The notes under the pieces are model-generated. The model was not told the origin of the DNA. It made no database searches and saw only the letters and a list, made by a program, of their open reading frames with translations. The position numbers were made by a program, and so were the translations under genes. DNA of 64,000 nt. Origin: Methylocaldum szegediense (GTDB taxonomy: Bacteria; Pseudomonadota; Gammaproteobacteria; Methylococcales; Methylococcaceae). Positions 1-9,016 of this stretch are shown piece after piece; within the stretch, counting starts at the first letter, position 1, and every line of letters starts with the position of its first letter. The DNA lies in contig NZ_OX458333.1 in assembly GCF_949769195.1 (NCBI RefSeq), forward strand, positions 4,126,001 through 4,190,000, in the 5' to 3' direction.

Positions 1-750
1 GAGATCGGCGTCAAGTGTAATACGCTTGTAAAGAAAGCCGACGAAGTTCTCATTCTCAAATATGTGGTGCAGAATGTCGCCCACGCTTATGGTAAGACGG
101 CCACATTCATGCCGAAACCATTGGTCGGTGATAACGGTAACGGCATGCACGTTCACCAATCCCTGGCTAAAGAAGGGGTGAACCTATTCAGCGGAGACTT
201 GTACGGCGGTCTCTCCGAATTGGCCCTGTTCTACATCGGTGGCATCATCAAGCACGCTAGAGCCTTGAATGCCTTCTGCAACGCGTCGACCAACAGCTAT
301 AAGCGCCTGGTCCCCGGTTTCGAAGCGCCGGTTATGCTGGCCTACTCCGCGCGCAATCGTTCGGCGTCCATCCGGGTGCCGTATATCATCAATCCGAAAG
401 CACGCCGTATCGAGGTTCGCTTCCCGGATTCCACCGCGAATCCGTATTTCGCCTTTGCGGCTATGTTGATGGCTGGGCTGGACGGTATTCAGAACAAGAT
501 CCATCCGGGCGATGCCATGGACAAGGACCTTTACGATCTGCCGCCGGAAGAAGCAAGGGAGATCCCGCAGGTTTGTCATGCGCTCGATATGGCGCTAGAA
601 GCACTGAGCGCGGACCGCGAGTTCCTGACCCGCGGGGGGGTGTTTACCAACGATGCGATCGATGCTTACATCGACCTCAAAATGCAAGAAGTTACCCGCC
701 TGCGTATGAGCACGCATCCGGTCGAATACGATATGTATTACAGCCTCTAG
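1..750 (+). CDS. glnA: Glutamine synthetase, type I-beta (3' part of gene)
   Basis: C-terminal 249 residues of ATP-dependent glutamine synthetase, which condenses ammonium with glutamate in the cytoplasm. The 5' end lies outside the window and the reading frame is open from base 1. The visible part carries the [12 protein letters not shown] segment of the active site, the NRSASIRVP segment, and the NxxYDLPPEE-type adenylylation loop (DLYDLPPEE), whose tyrosine is the AMP-modification target in GSI-beta enzymes. It ends with the usual HPVEY..YYS tail. It is followed by a strong terminator and then by ntrBC, the classic enterobacterial-type order, so its expression is probably under NtrC control although its promoter is not visible here. 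Confidence 0.97.
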   Translation, partial: EIGVKCNTLVKKADEVLILKYVVQNVAHAYGKTATFMPKPLVGDNGNGMHVHQSLAKEGVNLFSGDLYGGLSELALFYIGGIIKHARALNAFCNASTNSYKRLVPGFEAPVMLAYSARNRSASIRVPYIINPKARRIEVRFPDSTANPYFAFAAMLMAGLDGIQNKIHPGDAMDKDLYDLPPEEAREIPQVCHALDMALEALSADREFLTRGGVFTNDAIDAYIDLKMQEVTRLRMSTHPVEYDMYYSL

Positions 751-771
751 GGCTCGTTCGACTCGAGACTC

Positions 772-799
772 AAAACGCCCCTTTTTGGGGCGTTTTTTT
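772..799 (+). terminator. Rho-independent terminator after glnA
   Basis: Nine-base stem AAACGCCCC / GGGGCGTTT around a TTTTT loop, running into a run of seven T. It lies 22 bases after the glnA stop codon and separates glnA from ntrBC. Confidence 0.9.
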
Positions 800-924
800 G
801 CGCCTAAATCCCGGCGGATCGGAAGACATCGTAGCGGAGTACGAGCCTTTCGGCGGGATTTATTATTCGCTAAATCTGAACCATGCCTCATCCGGAACAG
901 ATTTTCCGGTAAACTGGTCCAAAA

Positions 925-941
925 TGCACCACGATGGTGCA
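925..941. promoter_or_regulatory. NtrC-type operator upstream of ntrB
   Basis: TGCACC-N5-GGTGCA, a perfect dyad inside a longer palindrome (AAAATGCACC...GGTGCATTTT). This is the known consensus geometry for NtrC binding. It lies about 115 bases before the ntrB start and about 110 bases from the sigma-54-like promoter, a spacing typical of NtrC enhancers. Apart from this, the glnA terminator and the promoter, the 751-1057 gap shows nothing else. Confidence 0.8.
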
Positions 942-1029
942 TTTTGGGTTCGTGCGGAGCGGTCGCTTGATGTTCGCGTTCATAGGTACCCATACGCTCC
1001 TGCTCAAAATAGCTTCTTCGAAAAATCGT

Positions 1030-1045
1030 TGGCCCTTATCTTGCT
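1030..1045 (+). promoter_or_regulatory. Candidate sigma-54 (-24/-12) promoter of ntrBC
   Basis: TGGCCC-N5-TTGCT with the diagnostic GG and GC dinucleotides separated by exactly 10 bases. With the NtrC site upstream this suggests autoregulation of ntrBC. Caveat: the predicted transcription start would fall almost on the ntrB ATG at 1058, implying a nearly leaderless message. Confidence 0.45.
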
Positions 1046-1057
1046 TTGCAAGCGGTA

Positions 1058-2131
1058 ATGAATAATCCAGATCCGGTCGCGCTTTATCAGCGCATTCTCG
1101 ATCATCTAACCGACGCTGTATTGGTCTTCGATCCCGGGTACCGTTTGATTTACATCAACGTCGCGGGAGAAATGCTGCTGGCCGTGAGTTCGCGACAGGT
1201 TCTCGGTACAAGCGCGAAAGAACTATTCTTTCTGTACGATCAGAATATTGAGCGTGATCTAAAACGGACCTTGCAGCAAGGGGAATCGTTGACCAAACGA
1301 AATCTAGCCTTGGGTCTTCCATCTCAGGCCATTACCGTAAACTTTACAATCACGCCGATGCTGGAACAGGACAAGCCGGTTGCTGCGCTCGTGCAGATCG
1401 AACAGGTGGACCGGCACCTCCGTATATCCATGGAAGAACAGCTTCTCGCGCAGCAAAACGCCGCCCGTATGCTGCTGCGCGGCTTGGCCCATGAGATAAA
1501 GAACCCGTTGGGCGGTTTGCGCGGCGCGGCTCAGTTGCTCGACAGAGAGTTGGTCGAAGAAGAGCTGCGGGAATATACGAAAATCATCATGGATGAATCC
1601 GACCGGCTACAGTTACTTATCGATCGGATGCTCGAGCCCAACAAACCGCCTCGGAAAAGCCGGCTCAATATCCACCAGGTGCTGGAACGGGTTCGCCAAT
1701 TGGTGCAAGTGGAAGCACCGCCAAGCGTCGTCATCGAAAGAGACTATGACCCGAGTATACCCTTGGTGAATGGCGACAACGATCAGCTGATTCAGGCGAT
1801 CTTGAACATCGTGCGCAATGCCGCACAGGCGGTAGGACAGAAAGGGCATATCCTTATCCGCACGCGGATTCACCGCCAGGTTACGATCGGCCACCGCCGC
1901 AACCCAATGGCCGTAAAGATCGACATAATAGATGATGGACCGGGCATCAAGCCGGAACTGCTCGGCCAGATTTTCTACCCGATGGTGACCGGGCGCGCTG
2001 ACGGTACCGGCCTGGGGCTGTCGATCGCGCAGTCCCTGATCAATCAGCACGGCGGATTAGTCGAGTGCTCGAGTTCCCCGGGCAATACGGTTTTTTCTAT
2101 TTTCCTGCCTTTGGAGAAGGAACATGAGTAG
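1058..2131 (+). CDS. ntrB: Nitrogen regulation sensor histidine kinase NtrB
   Basis: Cytoplasmic two-component kinase/phosphatase that controls NtrC in response to nitrogen status, normally through PII protein. It is 357 residues long with an N-terminal PAS domain (about residues 10-120, no membrane segments), the H-box LAHEIKNP near residue 145 containing the phosphorylated histidine, an N-box (IVRNAAQA), G1 (DDGPG) and G2 (GTGLGLS) boxes of the HATPase domain. I chose the ATG at 1058 because the PAS domain starts shortly afterwards; a TTG four codons upstream is also open. The gene overlaps ntrC by 8 bases, indicating translational coupling. An NtrC-type operator lies upstream. Confidence 0.95.
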   Translation: MNNPDPVALYQRILDHLTDAVLVFDPGYRLIYINVAGEMLLAVSSRQVLGTSAKELFFLYDQNIERDLKRTLQQGESLTKRNLALGLPSQAITVNFTITPMLEQDKPVAALVQIEQVDRHLRISMEEQLLAQQNAARMLLRGLAHEIKNPLGGLRGAAQLLDRELVEEELREYTKIIMDESDRLQLLIDRMLEPNKPPRKSRLNIHQVLERVRQLVQVEAPPSVVIERDYDPSIPLVNGDNDQLIQAILNIVRNAAQAVGQKGHILIRTRIHRQVTIGHRRNPMAVKIDIIDDGPGIKPELLGQIFYPMVTGRADGTGLGLSIAQSLINQHGGLVECSSSPGNTVFSIFLPLEKEHE

Positions 2132-3533
2132 TTCAGCCCAAGTATGGGTGGTGGATGATGATCGCTCGATCCGATGGGTGCTGGAAAAAGCTCTTCAGAA
2201 GGCGTCGATACATACGCGTTGCTTTTCCAACGCCAATGGCTTGCTCGATGCGCTCGATCATGGCGTGCCCGACGCCGTCCTGACCGATATCCGAATGCCC
2301 GGTATGGACGGGCTCGAGCTCTTACGGCAGTTGCAGATCAAATACCCGCAGCTGCCCATCATCATCATGACGGCGCACTCGGATCTGGAGAGCGCGGTTT
2401 CCGCTTTTCATGGCGGCGCATTCGAATATTTGCCCAAGCCTTTCGATGTGGACGATGCCGTCGACTTAGTTCGTCGTGCCTGCGCTCAAAGCCAAAGGGC
2501 GCGGCAAGAGCAAAGACCGCCTGAGACGCCGGAAAAAACGCCGGAAATCATCGGGGAGGCACCGGCCATGCAGGAGGTTTTTCGCGCCATCGCCCGCCTT
2601 GCCCGCTCTCACATCACGGTTTTGATCAACGGTGAATCGGGCACCGGCAAAGAATTGGTCGCCCGCGCCCTGCATCGCCACAGTCCACGAGCGGACAAAC
2701 CGTTTATCGCTCTCAACATGGCCGCCATTCCGCGCGATCTGCTGGAATCGGAACTGTTCGGCCATGAACGCGGTGCATTCACCGGTGCTCAGGCTCGTCG
2801 GGCCGGGCGTTTCGAACAAGCCGATGGAGGTACGTTGTTTCTGGATGAAATCGGTGACATGCCGGCCGATTTGCAAACTCGGTTGCTGCGTGTCCTGGCC
2901 GAAGGCGAGTTTTTTCCCGTCGGTGCTCACGCGCCGGTCAAGGTGGACGTCCGTATCATCGCCGCGACTCACCAAAATTTGGATGCGCTGGTTGCCGAGG
3001 GGCGCTTCAGGGAAGACTTGTACCACCGTCTAAATGTCATCCGCATTCACCTCCCGCCTTTACGCGAGCGACGCCAGGATATTCCTTTGTTGCTAAACCA
3101 CTTCCTGAAGGAAGCGAGTCAAGAACTGAAGGTTGAAACGAAAGTTCTGTTGCCGGAGGTGGAGGACTACCTCTGCAGGCTCGACTGGCCGGGTAATGTA
3201 CGCCAGCTGGAGAATACCTGCCGCTGGATCACGGTTATGGCGGCGGGCAAGGAGGTTCATCTGGACGATCTCCCGCCGGAGTTGCTGAGTACCAAGGCGA
3301 GCACCCCCACGGTCGTCGATAATTGGGAGGAATGTTTTCGGGAATGGGTCGACAAGCGGTTGAGGCGCGGGGATAGGAACGTAGCAAAGGAAGCGATCGA
3401 TTCCGCCGAGGGCATTTTGATTTCCACCGCGCTGCGATTCACCCGTGGCCGCCGCCAGGAGGCCGCTAAACTCCTGGGTTATGGTCGCAATACGTTGACG
3501 CGAAAGATCAGCGAGCTGAGTCTGGACGTATAA
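2124..3533 (+). CDS. ntrC: Nitrogen regulation response regulator NtrC
   Basis: Sigma-54-dependent enhancer-binding activator of nitrogen-assimilation genes, 469 residues. In order: receiver domain (acidic pocket DDD 11-13, phospho-acceptor D55 in TDIRMPG), AAA+ domain with Walker A GESGTGKE, the GAFTGA loop that contacts sigma-54, and Walker B (GGTLFLDEI), then a Fis-type helix-turn-helix at the C terminus (RRQEAAKLLGYGRNTLTRK). A Shine-Dalgarno-like GGAGAAGGA precedes the ATG. It pairs with NtrB immediately upstream. Length and architecture are normal for the family. Confidence 0.97.
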   Translation: MSSSAQVWVVDDDRSIRWVLEKALQKASIHTRCFSNANGLLDALDHGVPDAVLTDIRMPGMDGLELLRQLQIKYPQLPIIIMTAHSDLESAVSAFHGGAFEYLPKPFDVDDAVDLVRRACAQSQRARQEQRPPETPEKTPEIIGEAPAMQEVFRAIARLARSHITVLINGESGTGKELVARALHRHSPRADKPFIALNMAAIPRDLLESELFGHERGAFTGAQARRAGRFEQADGGTLFLDEIGDMPADLQTRLLRVLAEGEFFPVGAHAPVKVDVRIIAATHQNLDALVAEGRFREDLYHRLNVIRIHLPPLRERRQDIPLLLNHFLKEASQELKVETKVLLPEVEDYLCRLDWPGNVRQLENTCRWITVMAAGKEVHLDDLPPELLSTKASTPTVVDNWEECFREWVDKRLRRGDRNVAKEAIDSAEGILISTALRFTRGRRQEAAKLLGYGRNTLTRKISELSLDV

Positions 3534-3689
3534 GGATCGGCTGGCAGTCAGCCTCAACACCATCGGCTTTTTGGTGCGATAATGGCGGCCGTCGGCTTTC
3601 CGGCGGCCCATTCTTTGGTCGTCTGGGGCCGCCGGAAACGGCGATCTTTTTCCGTGCCCAATCTGATTTTGCTAAACACCGGATCGACT

Positions 3690-6203
3690 ATGCCAAACAA
3701 GAGTCTAGTGAACAACAAGCGGAAACCGTGGCTGGCTGAGTTGCCGGCGCTCGGAATAAAGGCCAAAGACCTGGCCTTGGACATTCGCCGTCATTTCAGC
3801 TACACGCTCGGGCGCGACAAATACTGCGCATCCGCGCACTATGCCTACACGGCCGTGGCTTTGACGGTCCGGGACCGCCTGATGGAGCGGTGGAAGAATA
3901 CGCACTATGCCTACGAGGAAGCGAATTGCAAACGTGCCTACTACCTGTCTATGGAATTTCTGATGGGGCGGGCGTTGAGCAACGCGATGCTGAATCTAGG
4001 CATCGACGACCCGCTGAACGAGACGCTGCATGATCTGGGACTGGATCTCGAGGAGATCGTCGAGTGTGAGCAGGATGCCGGCTTGGGTAACGGCGGACTG
4101 GGACGCTTGGCCGCTTGCTTCATCGACAGTTGCGCGACGCTACAGCTGCCCGTGATGGGGTACGGTATCCGTTATGAATACGGCATGTTTCGGCAAAGTA
4201 TTGAGAATGGGCATCAAGTCGAGGAGCCGGATCATTGGCTGCGTAACGGTCATGTTTGGGAACTGGAGCGTCCGGAATTGACGGTTCGCGTACGATTCGG
4301 CGGACGGACAGACGACTACGGCGACGGATCACACCCGAGGAGGCGCTGGGTGGATACCCAGGATGTGCTCGCGGTGCCCTACGATGTTCCGGTTCCCGGG
4401 TACAGAAATGGCACGGTTAACACGCTGCGTCTCTGGAAAGCGGTGGCCACAGACGAATTCGATCTGCAAGACTTCAATGCAGGCGATTACGCGGAAGCCG
4501 TCCGTTCGAAAAATATGGCGGAGAACATCACCATGGTGTTGTATCCGAACGATGCCAGCGAGAACGGCAAGGAGTTGAGGCTCCGCCAGCAGTACTTCCT
4601 GGCTTCGGCCAGCCTGCAGGACGTGGTTCGCAAATGGGTGCTGGTGCACGGCGAAGATTTCAGTGAGTTTGCGGACAAGAACTGCTTTCAACTCAACGAT
4701 ACCCATCCCAGCATTGCCGTCGCCGAACTGATGCGCCTATTGATAGACGAGCACGGGCTGAGTTGGGACGACGCTTGGTCGATTACCACGCGTTGCATGG
4801 CTTATACCAATCACACGCTGCTCCCCGAAGCATTGGAAAAATGGCCGGTGCGCCTGTTCCGGCAGTTGTTGCCGCGTTTGCTTGAAATCATTTTCGAAAT
4901 CAATGCCCGGTTTTTGGGAGAGGTCGCCAGCCGCTGGCCCGGCGATTTGGATCGATTGGCGCGAATGTCCCTGATCGAGGAAGGCTGGGAGCAGCAGGTT
5001 CGCATGGCTTATCTCGCTATCGTGGGGAGTTTTTCCGTCAACGGTGTGGCGGAACTCCATTCCCATCTGCTCATGCAGGGATTGTTCCGCGATTTTTATG
5101 AGCTTTGGCCGAATAAGTTCAATAACAAGACCAACGGCATCACACCGCGCCGCTGGCTGGCCGGGTGCAACCCCAAGCTCGCCTCATTAATCACTGAAGC
5201 GATCGGAGACGGCTGGCTGACTGATCTATCTCAGCTCAGCCGGCTTGCGGAGTTTGCCGACGATTCTGCGTTTCGCCAGCGTTGGAGGGAGATCAAGCGC
5301 TACAACAAAGAGCGTCTATTGAAGTACAAAAAGGCGGAGCTCGATTTGGATGTCGACCTGGAAGCGCTATTCGATGTTCAGGTCAAACGGATACATGAAT
5401 ACAAGCGCCAGTTGCTCAATGTGCTTCATGTCATTCACCTTTACGATCGGATTAAACGCGGTGACACGTCCAATTGGACGCCGAGATGCGTTCTTTTCGG
5501 CGGAAAGGCGGCCCCGGGCTACTTCATGGCGAAAAGGATCATCAAACTGATCAACAATGTTGCGAGCGTTATCAATCGGGATGCCGAGGTCAGCGCGTTC
5601 CTCAAGGTGGGCTTTTTGCCTAATTATCGGGTTACGGCGATGGAATACATTTGTCCCGGCACCGATCTATCGGAGCAGATTTCGACTGCCGGTAAGGAAG
5701 CTTCCGGTACCGGCAACATGAAGTTCATGCTGAACGGGGCGCTCACTATCGGTACGCTCGACGGCGCCAACATCGAGATCCGGCAGGAGGTGGGACCCGA
5801 AAACTTCTTCCTGTTCGGTCTTACGGCCGAGGAAGTGGAAGCCATGCGCAGCCACTACGATCCCGAGTCCATCATCAACGGCAACGAGGACCTACGTCGG
5901 GTGATGCATCTCCTGGAAAGCGGCCACTTCAATCAATTCGAGCCGGGAATCTTCGATCCCCTTATTCAGTCCATAAAAAGTCCGAGCGATCCATGGATGA
6001 CGGCAGCCGATTTTGCGAGTTATGTGGAGGCTCAAAGGCGCGCGGCCGCTGCTTATCTCGATCAAGAGCAGTGGACCCGGATGAGCATCCTGAACTGTGC
6101 GGCGAGCGGCAAGTTTTCCACCGACCGCACAATTTCCGAGTACAACCGAGACATTTGGAAGCTGACGCCGGTTAGTCCTTCGCCGGTTGGGGCTCAATCG
6201 TAG
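3690..6203 (+). CDS. glgP: Glycogen/starch phosphorylase (GT35)
   Basis: Releases glucose 1-phosphate from alpha-1,4-glucans using phosphate and pyridoxal phosphate. It is 837 residues, the normal length for the family. Diagnostic parts are the N-terminal DALGN-like stretch (AGLGNGGLGRLAAC), and the C-terminal PLP-lysine site EASGTGNMKFMLNGAL followed by TIGTLDGANIEI. I prefer the ATG at 3690 because conserved sequence starts soon after it; the frame stays open 36 codons further upstream. No other glycogen gene is adjacent. The stop lies 2 bases from the trmL start, so the two are probably co-transcribed. Confidence 0.95.
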   Translation: MPNKSLVNNKRKPWLAELPALGIKAKDLALDIRRHFSYTLGRDKYCASAHYAYTAVALTVRDRLMERWKNTHYAYEEANCKRAYYLSMEFLMGRALSNAMLNLGIDDPLNETLHDLGLDLEEIVECEQDAGLGNGGLGRLAACFIDSCATLQLPVMGYGIRYEYGMFRQSIENGHQVEEPDHWLRNGHVWELERPELTVRVRFGGRTDDYGDGSHPRRRWVDTQDVLAVPYDVPVPGYRNGTVNTLRLWKAVATDEFDLQDFNAGDYAEAVRSKNMAENITMVLYPNDASENGKELRLRQQYFLASASLQDVVRKWVLVHGEDFSEFADKNCFQLNDTHPSIAVAELMRLLIDEHGLSWDDAWSITTRCMAYTNHTLLPEALEKWPVRLFRQLLPRLLEIIFEINARFLGEVASRWPGDLDRLARMSLIEEGWEQQVRMAYLAIVGSFSVNGVAELHSHLLMQGLFRDFYELWPNKFNNKTNGITPRRWLAGCNPKLASLITEAIGDGWLTDLSQLSRLAEFADDSAFRQRWREIKRYNKERLLKYKKAELDLDVDLEALFDVQVKRIHEYKRQLLNVLHVIHLYDRIKRGDTSNWTPRCVLFGGKAAPGYFMAKRIIKLINNVASVINRDAEVSAFLKVGFLPNYRVTAMEYICPGTDLSEQISTAGKEASGTGNMKFMLNGALTIGTLDGANIEIRQEVGPENFFLFGLTAEEVEAMRSHYDPESIINGNEDLRRVMHLLESGHFNQFEPGIFDPLIQSIKSPSDPWMTAADFASYVEAQRRAAAAYLDQEQWTRMSILNCAASGKFSTDRTISEYNRDIWKLTPVSPSPVGAQS

Positions 6204-6205
6204 AC

Positions 6206-6679
6206 GTGTTCCACGTCGTTCTTTACGAGCCGGAAATACCGCCTAACACCGGAAACATCATCCGCCTTTGCGCCAACACAGGTACATGCCTGCATCTCAT
6301 ACATCCTCTCGGTTTCCGGTTGGATGATGCGAAGCTGCGCCGCGCCGGACTGGATTACCGGGAATGGGCGGATGTGCAGGAATACGGCGATCTGGACGAA
6401 TTCTTGGAGCGAATCCGGCCAGAGAGGTTGTTCGCGCTCAGCACGAAGGGACGCCGTTGTTATGCCGATGCGGATTTCCGGCCGAACGATGCACTGCTGT
6501 TCGGCCCGGAGACCAGGGGTTTGCCAGAATCCCTGCTGGCTTCCTTGCCGGAATCGCACCGGCTTTATGTGCCGATGAAGCCAGAAAGCCGTAGTCTGAA
6601 TCTTTCCAATACCGTAGCGCTTGTACTTTACGAAGCCTGGCGGCAGAACAGGTTTTCAGGTGCGGTTAGGTTCGGCTGA
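6206..6679 (+). CDS. trmL: tRNA (cytidine(34)-2'-O)-methyltransferase TrmL
   Basis: SPOUT-class methyltransferase that 2'-O-methylates the wobble base of tRNA-Leu isoacceptors using S-adenosylmethionine; 157 residues, typical for TrmL. Visible motifs: EIPPNTGNIIRLCANTG at the N terminus, LFGPETRGLP in the middle and the knot-forming SRSLNLSNTVALVLYE near the C terminus. It starts with GTG two bases after glgP. It converges on gpsA with an 11-base gap. Confidence 0.93.
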   Translation: MFHVVLYEPEIPPNTGNIIRLCANTGTCLHLIHPLGFRLDDAKLRRAGLDYREWADVQEYGDLDEFLERIRPERLFALSTKGRRCYADADFRPNDALLFGPETRGLPESLLASLPESHRLYVPMKPESRSLNLSNTVALVLYEAWRQNRFSGAVRFG

Positions 6680-6690
6680 CCGGACAGTGC

Positions 6691-7695
6691 TTAACACGCC
6701 AGCGTTTCCGATTTTTGTTCTCTTAAGAGCAGATTGTTGACGGCATCCAGGGGTGCGAGGTTCTCGTACAGGATCTTGTAAGTCTGCTCGGTAATCGGCA
6801 TCTCGATTCCAAGGTTTTGTGCCAGTTGGTGAATCACTTTCGTCGTCACGATGCCCTCGATTTCCTGGCCGATTTCGGCGACGATCTGATCCCGCGGTAG
6901 CCCTTTGCCTAGCCCTAGACCGAAGCGCCGGTTCCGGGACTGGTTGTCGGTACAGGTCAAAATGAGATCGCCGACTCCGGCAAGTCCCATGAATGTTTCC
7001 GGCTTGCCGCCCATCGCCAAGCCTAGGCGCATCATTTCGGCAAGTCCACGGGTAATCAGCGCGGCGCGTGAATTGGCGCCAAAACCCAAACCGTCGGCGA
7101 CGCCGGCGGCGATAGCCAGTACGTTCTTGGTGGCTCCGCCCAATTGAACTCCAATAATGTCGTCCGTGGTGTAAGCCCGGAAGCGGTTGTTATGAAGCAG
7201 CCCCGCAAGCATTTTAGCGAATCCGATTCGCCGCGATGCCACCGTAACGGCCGTCGGGAGATTGGCGGCCAGGTCGCGGGCGAAGCTGGGGCCAGACAAC
7301 ACGGCAGCCGGAATTTCGGGTCCCAGAACATCCTCGATGACCTGATGCAAGAGTTTTCCGCTTTGTAGTTCCAGCCCTTTGGTAGCCCACGCGATCTTGG
7401 ACTTTGGGGAAAGATGCGGCGTGAGGTTCGTCAAGAAGCTGCGAAAGGCATGGCTCGGCACTGCGACGATGAGAACCTCGGCGAACCTGACGGCTTCGGC
7501 CAGATCGGCAAGGACGCGAAGATTGTCGGGAAAGTTAAAGCCGGGTAAATAACGCTCATTACAGCGCGCGGCGGCAAGCTTGGCGATATGTTCGGGTTGG
7601 CGGCCCCAGAGTGCTACGGAATGACCGTTGCGAGCCATCAATAGGGCTAGGGCCGTACCCCAAGAGCCCGCGCCAAAAACGGATACTGCAGTCAT
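6691..7695 (-). CDS. gpsA: Glycerol-3-phosphate dehydrogenase [NAD(P)+]
   Basis: Reduces dihydroxyacetone phosphate to sn-glycerol 3-phosphate for phospholipid synthesis. It has an N-terminal Rossmann fold with GAGSWGTALA (from residue 8), a GPSFARDLA segment, and the conserved catalytic-lysine region GATKNVLAIAAG, followed by the C-terminal helical domain (RFGLGLGKG). I chose the ATG at 7695 (334 residues) over a TTG four codons upstream because conserved sequence starts at once. It lies downstream of secB with a 22-base gap, the conserved gammaproteobacterial secB-gpsA order. It supplies the substrate chain for the acyltransferase PlsY encoded elsewhere in this window. Confidence 0.96.
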   Translation of the reverse strand: MTAVSVFGAGSWGTALALLMARNGHSVALWGRQPEHIAKLAAARCNERYLPGFNFPDNLRVLADLAEAVRFAEVLIVAVPSHAFRSFLTNLTPHLSPKSKIAWATKGLELQSGKLLHQVIEDVLGPEIPAAVLSGPSFARDLAANLPTAVTVASRRIGFAKMLAGLLHNNRFRAYTTDDIIGVQLGGATKNVLAIAAGVADGLGFGANSRAALITRGLAEMMRLGLAMGGKPETFMGLAGVGDLILTCTDNQSRNRRFGLGLGKGLPRDQIVAEIGQEIEGIVTTKVIHQLAQNLGIEMPITEQTYKILYENLAPLDAVNNLLLREQKSETLAC

Positions 7696-7717
7696 GTGGA
7701 ATGGCAAGCTTGCCCTG

Positions 7718-8179
7718 TTAATGGCTTGTGGGAGCGGCGCCTTGCTGTTGCTGCAACTGCTGCATATATAGGGCGTCGAAATTGATGGGGGCGAGGAGCA
7801 TGGGCGGGAAGCCGCCTTTGGTCACGAGATCGGAAACGGCCTCGCGTGCATACGGAAAGAGTACGTTCGGGCAGTAACTGCCGATCAGGGGACCGAGTTC
7901 CTGGTCGTTGAATCCCGCCATGGCAAAAATTCCTGCCTGGCAGACTTCCACCAAGTAAGCGGTTTTTTCGCCAAGCTTGACGGTTACCGTAGTGGTCAGG
8001 CTAACCTCATACAGGTTTTCCTGAAGCTTCTGCGCATTGCTCGAAAGATTGAATTCGACCTTGGGCTCCCATTTGTGTGTGAATATCTCCGGCGAATTCG
8101 GCGTCTCGAACGAGACATCTTTCACGTAAATCTTTTGCAGGACGAACTGCCTTTCCGGCTGCGTGGTTTCTTCGGCCAT
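7718..8179 (-). CDS. secB: Protein-export chaperone SecB
   Basis: Tetrameric cytoplasmic chaperone that keeps preproteins unfolded and delivers them to SecA. 153 residues, normal length. Recognisable segments are the first strand FVLQKIYVKDVSFETPNSP, the loop KTAYLVEVCQAGIF and CPNVLFPYAREAVSDLVTKGGFPPMLLAPINFDALY. A good ribosome-binding site (AAGGA) lies 8 bases before the ATG. It sits between the rhodanese gene and gpsA, as in many gammaproteobacteria. Confidence 0.97.
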   Translation of the reverse strand: MAEETTQPERQFVLQKIYVKDVSFETPNSPEIFTHKWEPKVEFNLSSNAQKLQENLYEVSLTTTVTVKLGEKTAYLVEVCQAGIFAMAGFNDQELGPLIGSYCPNVLFPYAREAVSDLVTKGGFPPMLLAPINFDALYMQQLQQQQGAAPTSH

Positions 8180-8235
8180 GGATAATCCTTGATTCTTGGA
8201 CTGGAAAACTCAATAAACACGAGGAGCGGGTAGAA

Positions 8236-8685
8236 TTATTTACTATTCCGCTTTTTAACGATGGGGTATTTTTGGTCTTCCCAGGCCAGCATTCCACCTT
8301 TCATCTCGAATACCCGGGTAAAGCCTAAACGGATCAATTTTTTGCAAGCCTGGGGAGAGCGTGTGCCGGACTGGCAGGTTACGACGACTGGATTTTGCTT
8401 ATAAGCTTCCAATTCGTTCGCGCGTTCTTCAATCTTACCCAGGGGGATGAATTTCGCGTTTTGGATATGGCCGTTGGCATATTCATGTGGTTCGCGTACG
8501 TCGACAATGACGGTGCTTTCGTCATTCATCAGCTTCACGGCCTCCAAGGGCGAGATCACTTTATGCTTACGGAAGGCGCTCTCGATGAAATCCTGAATTA
8601 ACAAAATCGTAACAATAAGCAAACCGCTGGCCATGATCCAGTGGTTGCCGAGGAATTCCAATAGACGGTCAGGTGTGACACTCAT
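8236..8685 (-). CDS. yibN: Membrane-anchored rhodanese-like protein (YibN type)
   Basis: Single rhodanese domain anchored by one N-terminal membrane helix (about residues 14-32), 149 residues. The active-site loop is CQSGTRS with the catalytic cysteine near residue 103, and DVREPHEYANGHI is the typical entry motif. This family is conserved beside secB (yibN-grxC-secB in E. coli; here the glutaredoxin gene is missing). Sulfurtransferase substrates are unknown. The ArsR-type regulator gene ends only 19 bases upstream, so regulator and rhodanese probably share a transcript. Confidence 0.88.
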   Translation of the reverse strand: MSVTPDRLLEFLGNHWIMASGLLIVTILLIQDFIESAFRKHKVISPLEAVKLMNDESTVIVDVREPHEYANGHIQNAKFIPLGKIEERANELEAYKQNPVVVTCQSGTRSPQACKKLIRLGFTRVFEMKGGMLAWEDQKYPIVKKRNSK

Positions 8686-8704
8686 ACAGAAAATTCGGCT
8701 CCAA

Positions 8705-9016
8705 CTAATGATGACAAAATACTTCTTTCATAAGCTTAATCAGCTGCAATGTGCGCTCGTCGTCCACGTAATAGTACACGCGGTTGGCATCTTTTTTACA
8801 GGCGAGTATGCCTTTGTCGCGCAGGATGCCTAAGTGCTGGGAGATATTGCTTTGGGTTGTGCCGACCTGCTCGACGATCTCCTGAACGCTGACTTTGTTG
8901 TTCCCCAACGTACATAGAATCTTGAGCCGCAACGGATGCGACATCGCTTTTAGGCAATAGGCGGCCTGTACGATGTCGGCGTCTTCCGTAATCAATATCT
9001 CGTCTGATTTGCTCAT
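8705..9016 (-). CDS. ArsR/SmtB-family transcriptional regulator
   Basis: 103-residue winged helix-turn-helix protein. MSHPLRLKILCTL and VGTTQSNISQHLGILRDKGIL match the ArsR DNA-binding domain, and the wing is ANRVYYYVDD. Cysteines are present in helix 2 (AAYCLK), helix 3 (ILCTL), after the recognition helix (ILACKK), and in a C-terminal FCHH. Whether these bind metal or sense thiol/persulfide is not decided by sequence. It heads a minus-strand set with the rhodanese gene; divergent gpmI starts 287 bases away, so the shared intergenic region probably carries both promoters. Confidence 0.85.
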   Translation of the reverse strand: MSKSDEILITEDADIVQAAYCLKAMSHPLRLKILCTLGNNKVSVQEIVEQVGTTQSNISQHLGILRDKGILACKKDANRVYYYVDDERTLQLIKLMKEVFCHH

